The translations under genes were made by a program, and so were the position numbers. A DNA stretch of 64,000 nt from an uncultured Cellvibrio sp. (lineage in GTDB: Bacteria; Pseudomonadota; Gammaproteobacteria; Pseudomonadales; Cellvibrionaceae): the NCBI GenBank assembly GCA_946480695.1, contig CAMLKG010000006.1:62001-126000 (forward strand). Reading direction: 5' to 3'. Of the stretch, positions 15,989 through 25,450 are shown piece by piece. The notes under the pieces are model-generated. The model saw only the letters and a program-made list of their open reading frames with translations, had not been told where the DNA came from and did no database searches. Positions within the stretch are counted from its first letter, which is position 1. Each line of letters opens with the position of its first letter.

Positions 15989-17941
15989 ATGGCTAAACCA
16001 GCAAATGCCTTTACGCCCGCAATTTTTATCCTTGGTACCTTGAGTGCTGCCATTATCAATGCACCGGCCACTTTCGCGGCTACGCAAAAAAATGATGGTA
16101 AAAAACTCGAAACCGTGTATGTCAGCGCGACACGCAGTGAAACCGCGCCGCTACCGGTTGCTACCCAAATTAATATCATTTCTTCCGAAGAAATCCGATT
16201 GAGCGGAGCGAAATTATTATCCGAAGTATTGCGTACCCAGGCAGGTATCCAATTGACGGATTCCGATGGCAGCGGAGCACGCAATGTAACCGCTTCAATG
16301 CGCGGCTTATCCGGTGCGAACAATGTGTTGGTACTGGTTGACGGCAGGAAATTAAACAATCCATCGCTCGCAGCGCCCGCATTAAATACCGTGGCGTTAA
16401 AGGATGTGGAGCGCATTGAAATTGTGCAGGGCAGTGCAGGTGTGCTTTATGGCGACCAGGCTGTCGGTGGAGTAATTAATATCATCACTCGTCGCGCTGC
16501 CGCTGGTGAAATTGATGGTTCTGTAGGTGCAACCGCAGGCAGCGATAATCTGGAAGATTACACCGCTAGCGTCAGCCAGGGTTTTGAAAATGGTTTGAGT
16601 TACAGCCTTTCTGCGCAAAAGCGCAATGCGGATAATTATCGTGATAATAATCAAAGTGCCTATGAAAATGCGTTAGCTAATGTGCGGTATGATTTTGCCA
16701 ACGGATTTGTATTTATTGAAGGACAGAAGATTGATGATAAGTTACGTTTACCTGGCGCAATTACGGATTTGGAAACATTAATTGACCGCCGTATGACAAA
16801 TTCACCCGACGATTATAGTAATCAAAAATCAGATATTGCCCGAGGTGGGTTCGGATTTGATTTGAACTCTTCCTGGAGCCTCTTGACTGAATATTCAGAT
16901 CGCAACGAAGAGAGTGATTATTACTCCTGGGGTTTTACTTCTTCATCCATGCGAGTCAAAAGTTTAACACCTCGTCTTATCGGTGAATTTCCTACAACCA
17001 ACGGGCAATCAATAGTCACCGTTGGGTATGACGACATAAAAAGTGCTTACGAAAGCGACAATTTCTATTCTCCTCATAATTCCGAGCAGCTACAGCAAAG
17101 TTATTATGCGCAAGTCATATACCCAATGTTCCAGAGATTAACTTTCACGACAGGAACACGTATTGCGCAAGTAAATGATGACAACCATCTTAAAGCTCTT
17201 TCGCAGGATGATGACCTTCACGCAAGTGAGTTAGGCCTCAGTTATGATTTTGGTAACGACTGGCGAATATTTGGTCGTTATGCGGAGAGCTTTCGTTTTG
17301 CTAATCCAGATGAAAATAATATTGTTGCGAAAAACGTAATTTTCCTTGATTCACAAACAGGAGAGTCATTTGAATTGGGTGCCTACTGGGTAGGGAAAGC
17401 AGCAACTGTTTCTTATTCGTTGTACCAAATGCAGATCAATGATGAAATTACATACGACTATTCGGTAGCAAATAATAAAGACTCTTTTGGTGCTAATGTC
17501 AATCTACCTGATTCCGAACGATCCGGGTTTTCGTTGATGGTAGATCAGCAGTTAAGCAAAGAGTTAGCGCTACGTTTTAACTACACCTATACCGACGCGA
17601 AAGTGGTTAACGGTTTATATGATGGAAAATATGTTCCTTTCGTTGCTAAAAATTTAGGTACCACTAGTGTTGTATTTATTCCGGTTGATGCATTGAGTTT
17701 CTCACTGGAAGGTTCATACACTGGTTCTCGTTATAAGTCTAATGATGATACAAACAGCAGCCCGAAACTTCCATCGCTAGTAGTCTTTAATTTTGCCGCC
17801 GTTTATAGTTATAAACAGTTAGAGATTAGTGGGCGTATCAACAACCTGACTAATGAGCTTTATGCCGGGTTGCATGCGGCTTGGGGGCAATACCCGCAAC
17901 CAGAGCGTAATTATAATTTTAGAGTTAATTATTCGTTTTAA
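15989..17941 (+). CDS. btuB: BtuB-like TonB-dependent cobalamin receptor
   Basis: Outer-membrane barrel for uptake of cobalamin or related corrinoids. A signal peptide (about residues 1-33, ending TFA) precedes a TonB-box-like segment (ETVYVSATR), a plug domain with the usual ending (IEIVQGSAGVLYGDQAVGGVINIITRR) and a barrel that finishes RVNYSF. At 650 residues it is slightly longer than E. coli BtuB (about 614). The cobalamin riboswitch directly upstream gives the functional call; without it one could say only 'TonB receptor'. A GAGG ribosome binding site precedes the ATG. The 3' half looks richer in A+T than the 5' half. Cobalamin genes cobO and cobQ follow after one unrelated gene. Confidence 0.88.
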   Translation: MAKPANAFTPAIFILGTLSAAIINAPATFAATQKNDGKKLETVYVSATRSETAPLPVATQINIISSEEIRLSGAKLLSEVLRTQAGIQLTDSDGSGARNVTASMRGLSGANNVLVLVDGRKLNNPSLAAPALNTVALKDVERIEIVQGSAGVLYGDQAVGGVINIITRRAAAGEIDGSVGATAGSDNLEDYTASVSQGFENGLSYSLSAQKRNADNYRDNNQSAYENALANVRYDFANGFVFIEGQKIDDKLRLPGAITDLETLIDRRMTNSPDDYSNQKSDIARGGFGFDLNSSWSLLTEYSDRNEESDYYSWGFTSSSMRVKSLTPRLIGEFPTTNGQSIVTVGYDDIKSAYESDNFYSPHNSEQLQQSYYAQVIYPMFQRLTFTTGTRIAQVNDDNHLKALSQDDDLHASELGLSYDFGNDWRIFGRYAESFRFANPDENNIVAKNVIFLDSQTGESFELGAYWVGKAATVSYSLYQMQINDEITYDYSVANNKDSFGANVNLPDSERSGFSLMVDQQLSKELALRFNYTYTDAKVVNGLYDGKYVPFVAKNLGTTSVVFIPVDALSFSLEGSYTGSRYKSNDDTNSSPKLPSLVVFNFAAVYSYKQLEISGRINNLTNELYAGLHAAWGQYPQPERNYNFRVNYSF

Positions 17942-18072
17942 AGCATGGCGATTTGGATTGCGATAGCAACATCCAATTTAAATAAATATACAATCAATAA
18001 TCTAGAAGGGTTTATGTAAAAATCTTGGCGTTTTCAAGATCTCTGATATAAAACTTTAAAAGGCAATGGAAT

Positions 18073-19509
18073 ATGAAGAAGTTGTGTGCGCTATTTGTTA
18101 TGTTGTTATCGATAAGTGTGTTTTCTGGAGAGTTGGTTTATAGAGATGATTATGTTAAAGCTGGTTGTGTTTTGGGACAGTTAATTCAAGGACAGTTTTT
18201 AACGAGAACTTTAACTTGCGATGGAGTGAGAGTTGCTGCATCGAGTATAGATAAATATACCGGAGTTCCTAATGGTCCGGCATGGCTTGATACAAGCAAA
18301 TATGTTTTTAGTTATTTAGTCGGTGCAAATGGTTTATTTCCTGTGATTAGCCGTCAATCTACCTCAAATGTCTTTCTTGATCGTCCCTTGGGAGGAAGCT
18401 ATAGAGCTTATTCCACAGATGGGGTATTGGATAAACCAGTAATCCTTGTTGAAGGATATGATTCGGCTGATCAGCGAGCCCCTGGATCTTATTATCAAAA
18501 TGGCTTTAGTAGTTTGGTTATTAATGGAAGGGATTTGTTTATTGTTAACTTAAATAGTAATGATAAGAGCATTTCTGAAAATGCTGCGTTACTTCAGCAA
18601 ATAATTCAAGAGATTAATGGTGCAAAAAATGGTAATCATCCTACGGCCGTGATTGGTTACAGTATGGGTGGTATTGTTGCGAGGAAGGCGTTAAAAAATA
18701 TGGAATTGGCAGGTATCAATCATCAGACATCAATCTTCATCTCTTACGATGCGCCGCATTTGGGAGCCAATGCCCCCTTATCCTTACAAGAGACAGTAGA
18801 TAAAATTATCAGCGAGATCGATAGTAAGGCTTTTGGGTATACTCCAAGTTCTCTAAAGCGCGCTCGTAATATCTATAATAGCCGTGCTGCACAAGAAATG
18901 TTGATTGCGGGGCCTGCATATCGGCCGGCAAGCTCATCGTCTTTTCCCGTTAATTTGGCGAGAATTGCAGTTACTTCAGGGAGCGTGGGCGGTGTGTTGC
19001 AATCACCTTCTGTAACTTTGAATGAACAAGTGGCGAATTTCAGGTTTTATATTTCAGATAACAACCTGTTTTCATGGAGTATAACGACGAGCTTTGTTAG
19101 TAAATTGAGGGGTGGAGCTTATTATGATAATGTTCCCGGAGGCTATTTGTATCAATTTGATGAAGCTTTATCAGAGCTTCAAGCGGGTGCATCTTCTTTT
19201 AGCTTATATCAGCACTCTCCTAATAAAGCGGTTGCATTTGTTCCAACTACAAGTGCATTGGCTATTGCTGGTCCTGCCACTACTCCAGCAAGGGATAGAT
19301 TTAGATACTATAGTCCTTTTGATAAATATATTGCCGTAGATCAATCTGGACAGCCAGCTTGTAGTATTTATGCTGCGCAAAACTCACTGGGTTCAAATCA
19401 GCGTCACGATTTATTTCACTCCAGCCAGTTAGCACAAATTAAATGTGCTCTCGATGAGTTTCATCGAGTGGGGTTTGTAATTCCAGATCGATCATTCAAG
19501 TCTAATTAA
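18073..19509 (+). CDS. Exported alpha/beta hydrolase (lipase/esterase-like), AT-rich
   Basis: Probable secreted serine hydrolase, substrate unknown. Residues 1-19 form a signal peptide (ISVFSG). The nucleophile elbow GYSMGG (Ser about 198) lies after a predicted strand, with VILVEGYD (about 140) as the strand/oxyanion region and ISYDAPHLGAN after the elbow, a pattern shared with PGAP1-like and lipase class proteins that use a D/T-P-H motif. A candidate catalytic His lies near the C terminus (QRHDLFH). The gene is visibly AT-rich (for example 22 G+C of 60 in 18121-18180), uses AGA and TTA codons often, and separates btuB from cobO. I infer horizontal acquisition. No obvious link to cobalamin. 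Confidence 0.7.
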   Translation: MKKLCALFVMLLSISVFSGELVYRDDYVKAGCVLGQLIQGQFLTRTLTCDGVRVAASSIDKYTGVPNGPAWLDTSKYVFSYLVGANGLFPVISRQSTSNVFLDRPLGGSYRAYSTDGVLDKPVILVEGYDSADQRAPGSYYQNGFSSLVINGRDLFIVNLNSNDKSISENAALLQQIIQEINGAKNGNHPTAVIGYSMGGIVARKALKNMELAGINHQTSIFISYDAPHLGANAPLSLQETVDKIISEIDSKAFGYTPSSLKRARNIYNSRAAQEMLIAGPAYRPASSSSFPVNLARIAVTSGSVGGVLQSPSVTLNEQVANFRFYISDNNLFSWSITTSFVSKLRGGAYYDNVPGGYLYQFDEALSELQAGASSFSLYQHSPNKAVAFVPTTSALAIAGPATTPARDRFRYYSPFDKYIAVDQSGQPACSIYAAQNSLGSNQRHDLFHSSQLAQIKCALDEFHRVGFVIPDRSFKSN

Positions 19510-19558
19510 TAGAATTATGGGTCGGATAATAACAATCTGACCCGCACAAGGTAAATCT

Positions 19559-20197
19559 ATGACCGACGAAAATTTATTAACTAGCGACAAAGCCCAACGC
19601 CATAAAGAACGCATGCAACAGCGTAAAGAAATTGTGGATGCGGCAATTGCGCGCGCTGACGAAGAACGTGGCGTGGTGATTGTGTTAACCGGTGATGGTA
19701 AAGGAAAAAGTTCGTCGGGTTTTGGTACCGCCCTGCGTTGCCTGGGGCACGGTTATAAGGTGGCGATTGTGCAATTTATTAAAGGTACCTGGGAGTGCGG
19801 CGAGAAAAATTTTCTGACGGAAAGTGTTTTTCGCGGAGCCGGCCCGAACCTGGAATATTTTGTCATGGGCACGGGGTTCACTTGGGAAACCCAAAATGCG
19901 GGGCAGGATCGCGCCGCTGCGGAAAAAGTCTGGGCGGAATGTGAACATGTTTTCCGCGATCCGGGTATTCATCTCGTATTGCTGGATGAGCTGACCTATA
20001 TGCTCAATTACAAATATCTGGATAAGGAAAGGGTTATTGAGGCGATTCAAAATCGTCCGCGCAACCAGAATGTCATTATTACGGGGCGGGGCGCAAAAAA
20101 ATATCTTGAAGACCTGGCGGATACCTTCAGCGAAATAAAATCAATCAAGCATGCGTTTAATGCAGGCGTCAAAGCCCAGAAAGGTATCGAGTGGTAA
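19559..20197 (+). CDS. cobO: Cob(I)yrinic acid a,c-diamide adenosyltransferase
   Basis: Attaches the 5'-deoxyadenosyl group of ATP to the cobalt of reduced corrinoids, in cobalamin synthesis and salvage. Cytoplasmic, CobA/CobO/BtuR family. The P-loop GDGKGKSSSG (about residues 42-51) lies after a basic N-terminal helix (KERMQQRKEIVD), and the following GHGYKVAIVQFIKG, LLDELTYMLNY and VIITGRGA motifs match the family; length 212 is normal. It starts 50 bases after the hydrolase gene and is followed 52 bases later by cobQ. With the BtuB receptor it supports assimilation of imported corrinoids; no complete de novo pathway is visible in this window. Confidence 0.95.
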   Translation: MTDENLLTSDKAQRHKERMQQRKEIVDAAIARADEERGVVIVLTGDGKGKSSSGFGTALRCLGHGYKVAIVQFIKGTWECGEKNFLTESVFRGAGPNLEYFVMGTGFTWETQNAGQDRAAAEKVWAECEHVFRDPGIHLVLLDELTYMLNYKYLDKERVIEAIQNRPRNQNVIITGRGAKKYLEDLADTFSEIKSIKHAFNAGVKAQKGIEW

Positions 20198-20249
20198 CCG
20201 GCTTATCCTGGGCTTCGTGTTTTAATAGCGTTCCAATGAGCCTTTAATT

Positions 20250-21719
20250 ATGCCGCACTGCCACACGCTTATGGTGCAGGGCACCACCTCCGATGCAGGA
20301 AAATCCACGTTGGTGGCTGCGCTTTGCCGGATTCTGAGGAATCGCGGAGTTTCGGTAGTTCCATTCAAACCACAAAATATGGCGTTGAATTCGGCTGTTA
20401 CAGTGGATGGTGGTGAAATAGGTCGCGCGCAAGCTTTGCAAGCACAAGCGGCAGGTTTACAGCCGCATACCGATATGAACCCAATCCTGATCAAACCTAC
20501 CAGTGATACCAAAGCACAAATTATTATCCAGGGCAAAGCGATCACCGATATGGATGCTGCGGTGTACCACGATTATAAAACCCGCGCGATGGAGTTTGTG
20601 CTGGATTCCTACCAACGCTTGCAGCAGCAATACGACCTAATTGTGGTGGAAGGTGCAGGCAGCCCCGCGGAAATAAATTTGCGTGAGCGCGATATTGCTA
20701 ACATGGGGTTCGCTGAAGCAGTGGATTGCCCGGTCATTTTAATTGCTGATATAGATCGCGGCGGGGTGTTTGCACATTTGGTCGGTACGCTGGAATTGTT
20801 AAGCGAATCAGAACGTGCGCGCGTTATTGGCTTTGTGATAAATCGTTTTCGCGGGGATATTAATTTATTGCAATCCGGCCTGGATTGGCTGGAACAAAAA
20901 ACCGGTAAGCCGGTACTGGCGGTTATTCCATATCTGCACGGATTGTATCTGGATGCGGAAGATGCCCTTACCAATCACGCACGCAAACCCGGGGCAAAGT
21001 TGCGTGTGGCGGTGCTGGCGTTACCGCGTATTTCCAATCACACAGATTTTGATGCCCTGCGTATGCATCCGCAGGTGGATTTCAGTTGGGTCGGCCCCCA
21101 CCAACCAATTCCCGGTTGTGATTTGCTCATCATTCCCGGCAGTAAAAATGTGCGTGCCGATGTGCAATTTTTGCGTAACCAGGAATGGGATATCCAAATC
21201 AAAGCCCACTTGCGATATGGTGGAAAATTAATTGGCCTTTGCGGCGGTTTTCAAATATTGGGTGAAAAAATTCACGATCCCCTGGGCGTGGAATCAGCAC
21301 CGGGTAGTTCAGATGGATTGGGATATTTCGCGATGGACACGGAATTGAAGCCCGATAAGCAATTGCGCCAATGCCAGGGTTATTTGTGGGATGGCCATTC
21401 AAGGGTCGTCGGTTACGAAATCCATTGCGGTATTAGCCAGGGGGAGGCACTGCTCAAGCCCGCCTGTTATTTAGAACATGCTGGAAGCTCGTTACCAGAA
21501 GGTGCGATGAGTGACGATGGGCAAATATTAGGGACCTACGTCCACGGTATTTTTGACCAGCCAGCCGGGTTAGGAACATTGTTGCGGTGGGCGGGATTGG
21601 ACATCGCGCAAGAATTTTCCATTGATTCAATGCGCGAAGAATCCATCGAGCGTCTGGCCAGGGTTGTAGAGAATTCGTTTACGCCTGAATTCATATCAAC
21701 ATTCGGCGCGAATGGATAA
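20250..21719 (+). CDS. cobQ: Cobyric acid synthase
   Basis: Glutamine-dependent amidotransferase that amidates four carboxyl groups of adenosylcobyrinic acid a,c-diamide, giving adenosylcobyric acid. The N-terminal synthetase domain has the dethiobiotin-synthetase-like P-loop [24 protein letters not shown] and [11 protein letters not shown]. The C-terminal class I glutaminase domain has [11 protein letters not shown] with the nucleophilic Cys (about residue 331) and the catalytic His in GTYVHGIFD. Length 489 is typical. The ribosome binding site is weak (GAGCC). Its stop codon lies inside the left arm of a 12-base hairpin. It probably forms a transcription unit with cobO. Confidence 0.95.
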   Translation: MPHCHTLMVQGTTSDAGKSTLVAALCRILRNRGVSVVPFKPQNMALNSAVTVDGGEIGRAQALQAQAAGLQPHTDMNPILIKPTSDTKAQIIIQGKAITDMDAAVYHDYKTRAMEFVLDSYQRLQQQYDLIVVEGAGSPAEINLRERDIANMGFAEAVDCPVILIADIDRGGVFAHLVGTLELLSESERARVIGFVINRFRGDINLLQSGLDWLEQKTGKPVLAVIPYLHGLYLDAEDALTNHARKPGAKLRVAVLALPRISNHTDFDALRMHPQVDFSWVGPHQPIPGCDLLIIPGSKNVRADVQFLRNQEWDIQIKAHLRYGGKLIGLCGGFQILGEKIHDPLGVESAPGSSDGLGYFAMDTELKPDKQLRQCQGYLWDGHSRVVGYEIHCGISQGEALLKPACYLEHAGSSLPEGAMSDDGQILGTYVHGIFDQPAGLGTLLRWAGLDIAQEFSIDSMREESIERLARVVENSFTPEFISTFGANG

Positions 21720-21743
21720 GGCTGCCGCGTAGCAGCCTTATCC
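21714..21743. terminator. Hairpin at the end of cobQ
   Basis: A perfect 12-base stem GGATAAGGCTGC/GCAGCCTTATCC with a 6-base loop includes the cobQ stop codon. It lies between convergent cobQ and nhaD and can act in both directions, though no long T-run follows. Confidence 0.65.
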
Positions 21744-21805
21744 GGGCGAGCGACGATTATTTCCCCCTTCAAATACACCCTGCTGCGTTGTTTATTAATA
21801 CGGGG

Positions 21806-23257
21806 TTATATCATATTGGCATTAAGCCACAAATGGGCGTACACGCTCGCGATATATCCCAATGCAACTACCGGTGTCCATTTCAAATGCCCGATAAATG
21901 TGTAATAACCGCGCGCTTGCCCCATCAATGCAACACCTGCAGCAGAACCGATTGACAACATGCTGCCACCTACGCCAGTGGTAAGGGTAATTAACAACCA
22001 TTGACCTTGGGAGAAATCCGGAGCCATGGTCAATACCGCATACATCACCGGAATGTTATCAATGATTGCGGATACCAGGCCCAGGCTCACGTTTGAAAAT
22101 GTTTCGCTGAAATTACCGTACAAGCTTTCGGATAGCAGAGTGAGGTAACCCATAAAGCCCAGGCCGCCTACACACATAATGACGCCGTAGAAAAACAATA
22201 GTGTGTCCCACTCGAGGCGCGCGAGCGGCTGGAACACGTCGAATGGCAAGGGAACCCGGGTAATGGGATTTTCCTCTTTGCTGGCAATAAAATCCTGGCT
22301 GGCCAATTCGGCTTTTTTCAAATCCACAATACCTTTCTTGCGTAAATAAAAACCGTAGATTTTCAAATAGGCCAGGCCGAGCATCATGCCCAATACCGGT
22401 GGCATATGGATAAGCACATGGCCGAGCACGGCACTGGCGATGGTTGCCAAAAATAAAAATAAAATCGGAAAAGCGCCTTCTTTATAAGTGAGGTTTTCCA
22501 GGAATAAATCTTCGGCATCTTTGTTAGGGAGTTTATTGGTAATAAAAAAGCTCATGATGGCGGCGGGTATTAAAAAATTAACCAGTGACGGAATAAATAA
22601 ATTAAAGAAAGTGAAAAAATCCACTTTACCTGCCTGCCATACCATCAGTGTGGTTATATCGCCAAAAGGGCTGAATGCCCCACCGCTGTTGGCAGCCACG
22701 ATAATGTTGACGCAGCACATATTGATAAAGGCTTTTTCACCTTCAGCGATTTTTAACACTACAGCACACATCAATAGCGCGGTCGTCAAGTTGTCGGCAA
22801 TAGGGGAAATAAAAAAGGCGAGGAAGCCGGTGATCCAGAATAATTGGCGATAGCTGAAACCTTTTTTAATCATCCAGCCGCGTAACGCATTAAATAAACC
22901 GCGTTCATCCATGGCGTTGATATAAGTCATCGCCACCAACAGGAATAACATCAATTCCGCAAATTCCAGCAATGTGTGGCGGAAGGCCTGTTCGGCGAGC
23001 ACGGATTGCTCGTGCTGCGTGTAAATCCAGCCAATAATAACCCAGATAATTCCCGCCGCCGCCAATACCGGTTTGGATTTCCGCAAGTGTAATTTTTCCT
23101 CCAGCATCACAAACGCGTAAGCAATAATGAACAAGCCCACGCAAAACCAGCCAGCAGTAGTGTTGGTTAAATTAATTGCCTCACCAGGGCTGGCGGCCAA
23201 TGCAGCGAAGGGAAACAATAGAAATGCGAATAGGAACAAAAGCGATGTTTTGAACAT
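21806..23257 (-). CDS. nhaD: NhaD-type Na+/H+ antiporter
   Basis: Inner-membrane antiporter that expels sodium (or lithium) in exchange for protons, protecting against salt and alkali. The ATG at 23257 is preferred over an upstream TTG: AGGGG lies 5 bases before it and the protein begins with a cleavable-looking hydrophobic segment (MFKTSLLFLF...ALAAS). About a dozen membrane segments follow, with the family's polar motifs: FISPIADNLTTALLMC, NIIVAANSGGAFSPFGDITTLM and IDNIPVMYAV. About 483 residues, normal for NhaD. It stands alone. A halotolerant or marine lifestyle is compatible but not proven. Confidence 0.9.
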   Translation of the reverse strand: MFKTSLLFLFAFLLFPFAALAASPGEAINLTNTTAGWFCVGLFIIAYAFVMLEEKLHLRKSKPVLAAAGIIWVIIGWIYTQHEQSVLAEQAFRHTLLEFAELMLFLLVAMTYINAMDERGLFNALRGWMIKKGFSYRQLFWITGFLAFFISPIADNLTTALLMCAVVLKIAEGEKAFINMCCVNIIVAANSGGAFSPFGDITTLMVWQAGKVDFFTFFNLFIPSLVNFLIPAAIMSFFITNKLPNKDAEDLFLENLTYKEGAFPILFLFLATIASAVLGHVLIHMPPVLGMMLGLAYLKIYGFYLRKKGIVDLKKAELASQDFIASKEENPITRVPLPFDVFQPLARLEWDTLLFFYGVIMCVGGLGFMGYLTLLSESLYGNFSETFSNVSLGLVSAIIDNIPVMYAVLTMAPDFSQGQWLLITLTTGVGGSMLSIGSAAGVALMGQARGYYTFIGHLKWTPVVALGYIASVYAHLWLNANMI

Positions 23258-23324
23258 GGATACCCCTGTGTTCTCCAAATTATTTGTAGCTACATGAACG
23301 GGTGATTGTGGAGTGCGGAAACGA

Positions 23325-23352
23325 AAAAGGCAGCTATTACTGGCTGCCTTTT
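23325..23352. terminator. Terminator of ettA
   Basis: A 10-base stem AAAAGGCAGC/GCTGCCTTTT with an 8-base loop, 8 bases beyond the ettA stop codon. A T-run on the minus strand (A-tract from 23324) makes it a standard intrinsic terminator; the plus strand also has TTTTCGATTTTTT. Confidence 0.85.
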
Positions 23353-23359
23353 CGATTTT

Positions 23360-25024
23360 TTACCCTTTGAGCGGCTTGTACTTCATGCGCTGTGGTTGGG
23401 CATTTTGACCTTTACGTTTGATCAGGTCTTCGTGGTATTCGGTGTAGTTGCCTTCAAAGAAAACAATGTCCGAATCGCCTTCATATGCAAGGATATGGGT
23501 CGCAATGCGGTCGAGGAACCAGCGATCATGCGAAATAACCAGTGCGCAGCCGGGGAAGGCGAGAATTGCATCCTCAAGGGCGCGCAGGGTTTCCACATCC
23601 AAATCGTTTGATGGTTCGTCGAGTAACAATACGTTAGCGCCTTGCTTCAGGGTGTTGGCCAAATGCAAACGGCCGCGCTCACCACCGGAGAGTTCGCCCA
23701 CACGTTTTTGCTGGTCGGAGCCTTTGAAGTTAAAGCGGCCGATATAGGAGCGCGAGGAAACTTCATAGTTGCCGATTTTTAAAATATCGGCACCGTCAGA
23801 TACGGCCTCCCACACGGTTTTATTGTTCTCAAGGTTATCGCGGCTTTGGTCAACGAATGCAACCTTGACTGTATCCCCGATAATCACTTCGCCGGAATCA
23901 GGTTTCTCAACCCCGGCAATCATACGGAAAAGGGTAGATTTACCGGCGCCGTTACCACCGATAATTCCCACCACTGCGCCTTTTGGCACGGTGAAGCTCA
24001 GGTTATCGATTAATAAGCGATCGCCATAACCTTTGGAGACATTATGGAACTCGATAACCTTATCACCCAGGCGGTCACCGGGCGGAATGTAAATCTCGTT
24101 GGTTTCGTTGCGGGCCTGGAATTCCTGCGATTGCAATTCATCAAAGCGGGCGAGGCGCGCCTTGCTCTTGGCCTGGCGGCCTTTGGGGTTTTGGCGGACC
24201 CATTCCAGTTCCTGTTTCAAGGCTTTTTGGTGAGCGGCTTCAGCGCGTTGTTCCTGCGCAAGGCGGGCTTCTTTTTGCTCCAGCCAACTGGAATAGTTAC
24301 CCTCATAGGGGATGCCATGGCCCCGGTCCAGTTCCAGGATCCAGCCTGCGGCATTATCCAGGAAGTAACGATCATGGGTAATGGCGACTACTGTACCGGT
24401 GAATTTTTGCAGGAATTGCTCCAGCCAAAACACGGATTCAGCATCCAAATGGTTGGTGGGCTCGTCGAGCAATAGCATATCCGGGCGTGAAAGCAACAAG
24501 CGGCACAGGGCTACACGACGCTTCTCGCCTCCCGAGAGCTTGGTGACATCGGCATCCCAGGGTGGCAATCGCAATGCATCAGCCGCAACTTCCAGGGTAT
24601 GGTCCAGGTTGTGGGCATCCCAAGCCTGGATAATATCTTCACACAGGGCCTGCTTACGGGCGAGGTCGTCGAAGTCTGCATCCGGCTCGGCATAAGCGGC
24701 ATAAATACGGTTCAGTTCGGCCAGCGCATCCACTGCTTCGCGCACACCGTCTTCCACATTGCCGCGTACGTCTTTGGTGGGATCGAGTTGTGGTTCTTGC
24801 GGCAGGTAGCCCACTTTAATGCCGGGCATGGGGCGTGCTTCGCCATTAAAGTCCTGGTCCACGCCCGCCATGATTTTAAGCAGGGTTGATTTACCGGAGC
24901 CGTTCAAGCCCAGCACACCGATCTTGGCGCCGGGGAAAAAGGATAGTGAAATATCTTTTAGGATCTCGCGCTTGGGCGGCACAATTTTGCCCAAGCGATG
25001 CATGGTATAAACGTACTGAGCCAT
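23360..25024 (-). CDS. ettA: ABC-F protein EttA (energy-dependent translational throttle)
   Basis: Cytoplasmic ATPase that binds the ribosomal E site and gates the first step of elongation according to ATP/ADP ratio. Two ABC domains occur in tandem with no membrane part: Walker A GLNGSGKST with signature LSGGEKRR, and Walker A GGNGAGKST with LSGGERGR. Both Walker B motifs read LLLDEP(T/S)N. The EttA-specific arm and P-site tRNA-interaction linker lie between the domains (KQELEWVRQNPKGRQAKSKARL). The protein begins AQYVYTMHRLGK and ends with a basic tail; 554 residues is the expected length. Single gene with its own terminator. Confidence 0.96.
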   Translation of the reverse strand: MAQYVYTMHRLGKIVPPKREILKDISLSFFPGAKIGVLGLNGSGKSTLLKIMAGVDQDFNGEARPMPGIKVGYLPQEPQLDPTKDVRGNVEDGVREAVDALAELNRIYAAYAEPDADFDDLARKQALCEDIIQAWDAHNLDHTLEVAADALRLPPWDADVTKLSGGEKRRVALCRLLLSRPDMLLLDEPTNHLDAESVFWLEQFLQKFTGTVVAITHDRYFLDNAAGWILELDRGHGIPYEGNYSSWLEQKEARLAQEQRAEAAHQKALKQELEWVRQNPKGRQAKSKARLARFDELQSQEFQARNETNEIYIPPGDRLGDKVIEFHNVSKGYGDRLLIDNLSFTVPKGAVVGIIGGNGAGKSTLFRMIAGVEKPDSGEVIIGDTVKVAFVDQSRDNLENNKTVWEAVSDGADILKIGNYEVSSRSYIGRFNFKGSDQQKRVGELSGGERGRLHLANTLKQGANVLLLDEPSNDLDVETLRALEDAILAFPGCALVISHDRWFLDRIATHILAYEGDSDIVFFEGNYTEYHEDLIKRKGQNAQPQRMKYKPLKG

Positions 25025-25450
25025 GGGGCTTAACCTCGCGGTGTGGCGATTGGGGCGAACATAAAATCGCCAATGACAGGAATAAATTTGCGGGCGTACT
25101 ATAAAGAAAGCTGTTGGTGAGCGAAAGTATTAGCCGGAGAAACCCTGCAATCTCCCGGGATAGGGGAACCTGTTTTGACCCTGTTGCCCTTGCAAATTCA
25201 CTTGCCGTTTCATAATCCTCCCTTGGCAGATCCTATTTGCCTGGAATGTCATTGAAAGCCTCAAAAAGCGATAAGAAATGCTCGAAATTCCTATTAATGA
25301 GGCGTTATATTAATCGCCCACCAATACCGCCGAATTTGCGCTCCATTTATAAAAATCCCGTGGCAATCCAAACCAACAATGACGCAAACGGTTACGCCTG
25401 ATGAACGGGCGCAAAGAAATGAATACCAGAAATTAGAGAGAAGTATCAAC
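25025..25450. other. Intergenic region between ettA and the cyclase fusion gene
   Basis: A 426-base gap between divergent genes if the second starts at 25451 (354 bases if it starts at 25379). The ettA leader contains an imperfect inverted repeat (GGCGAT...ATCGCC, about 25045-25070). I see no RNA gene or convincing operator; both promoters must lie here. Confidence 0.5.
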
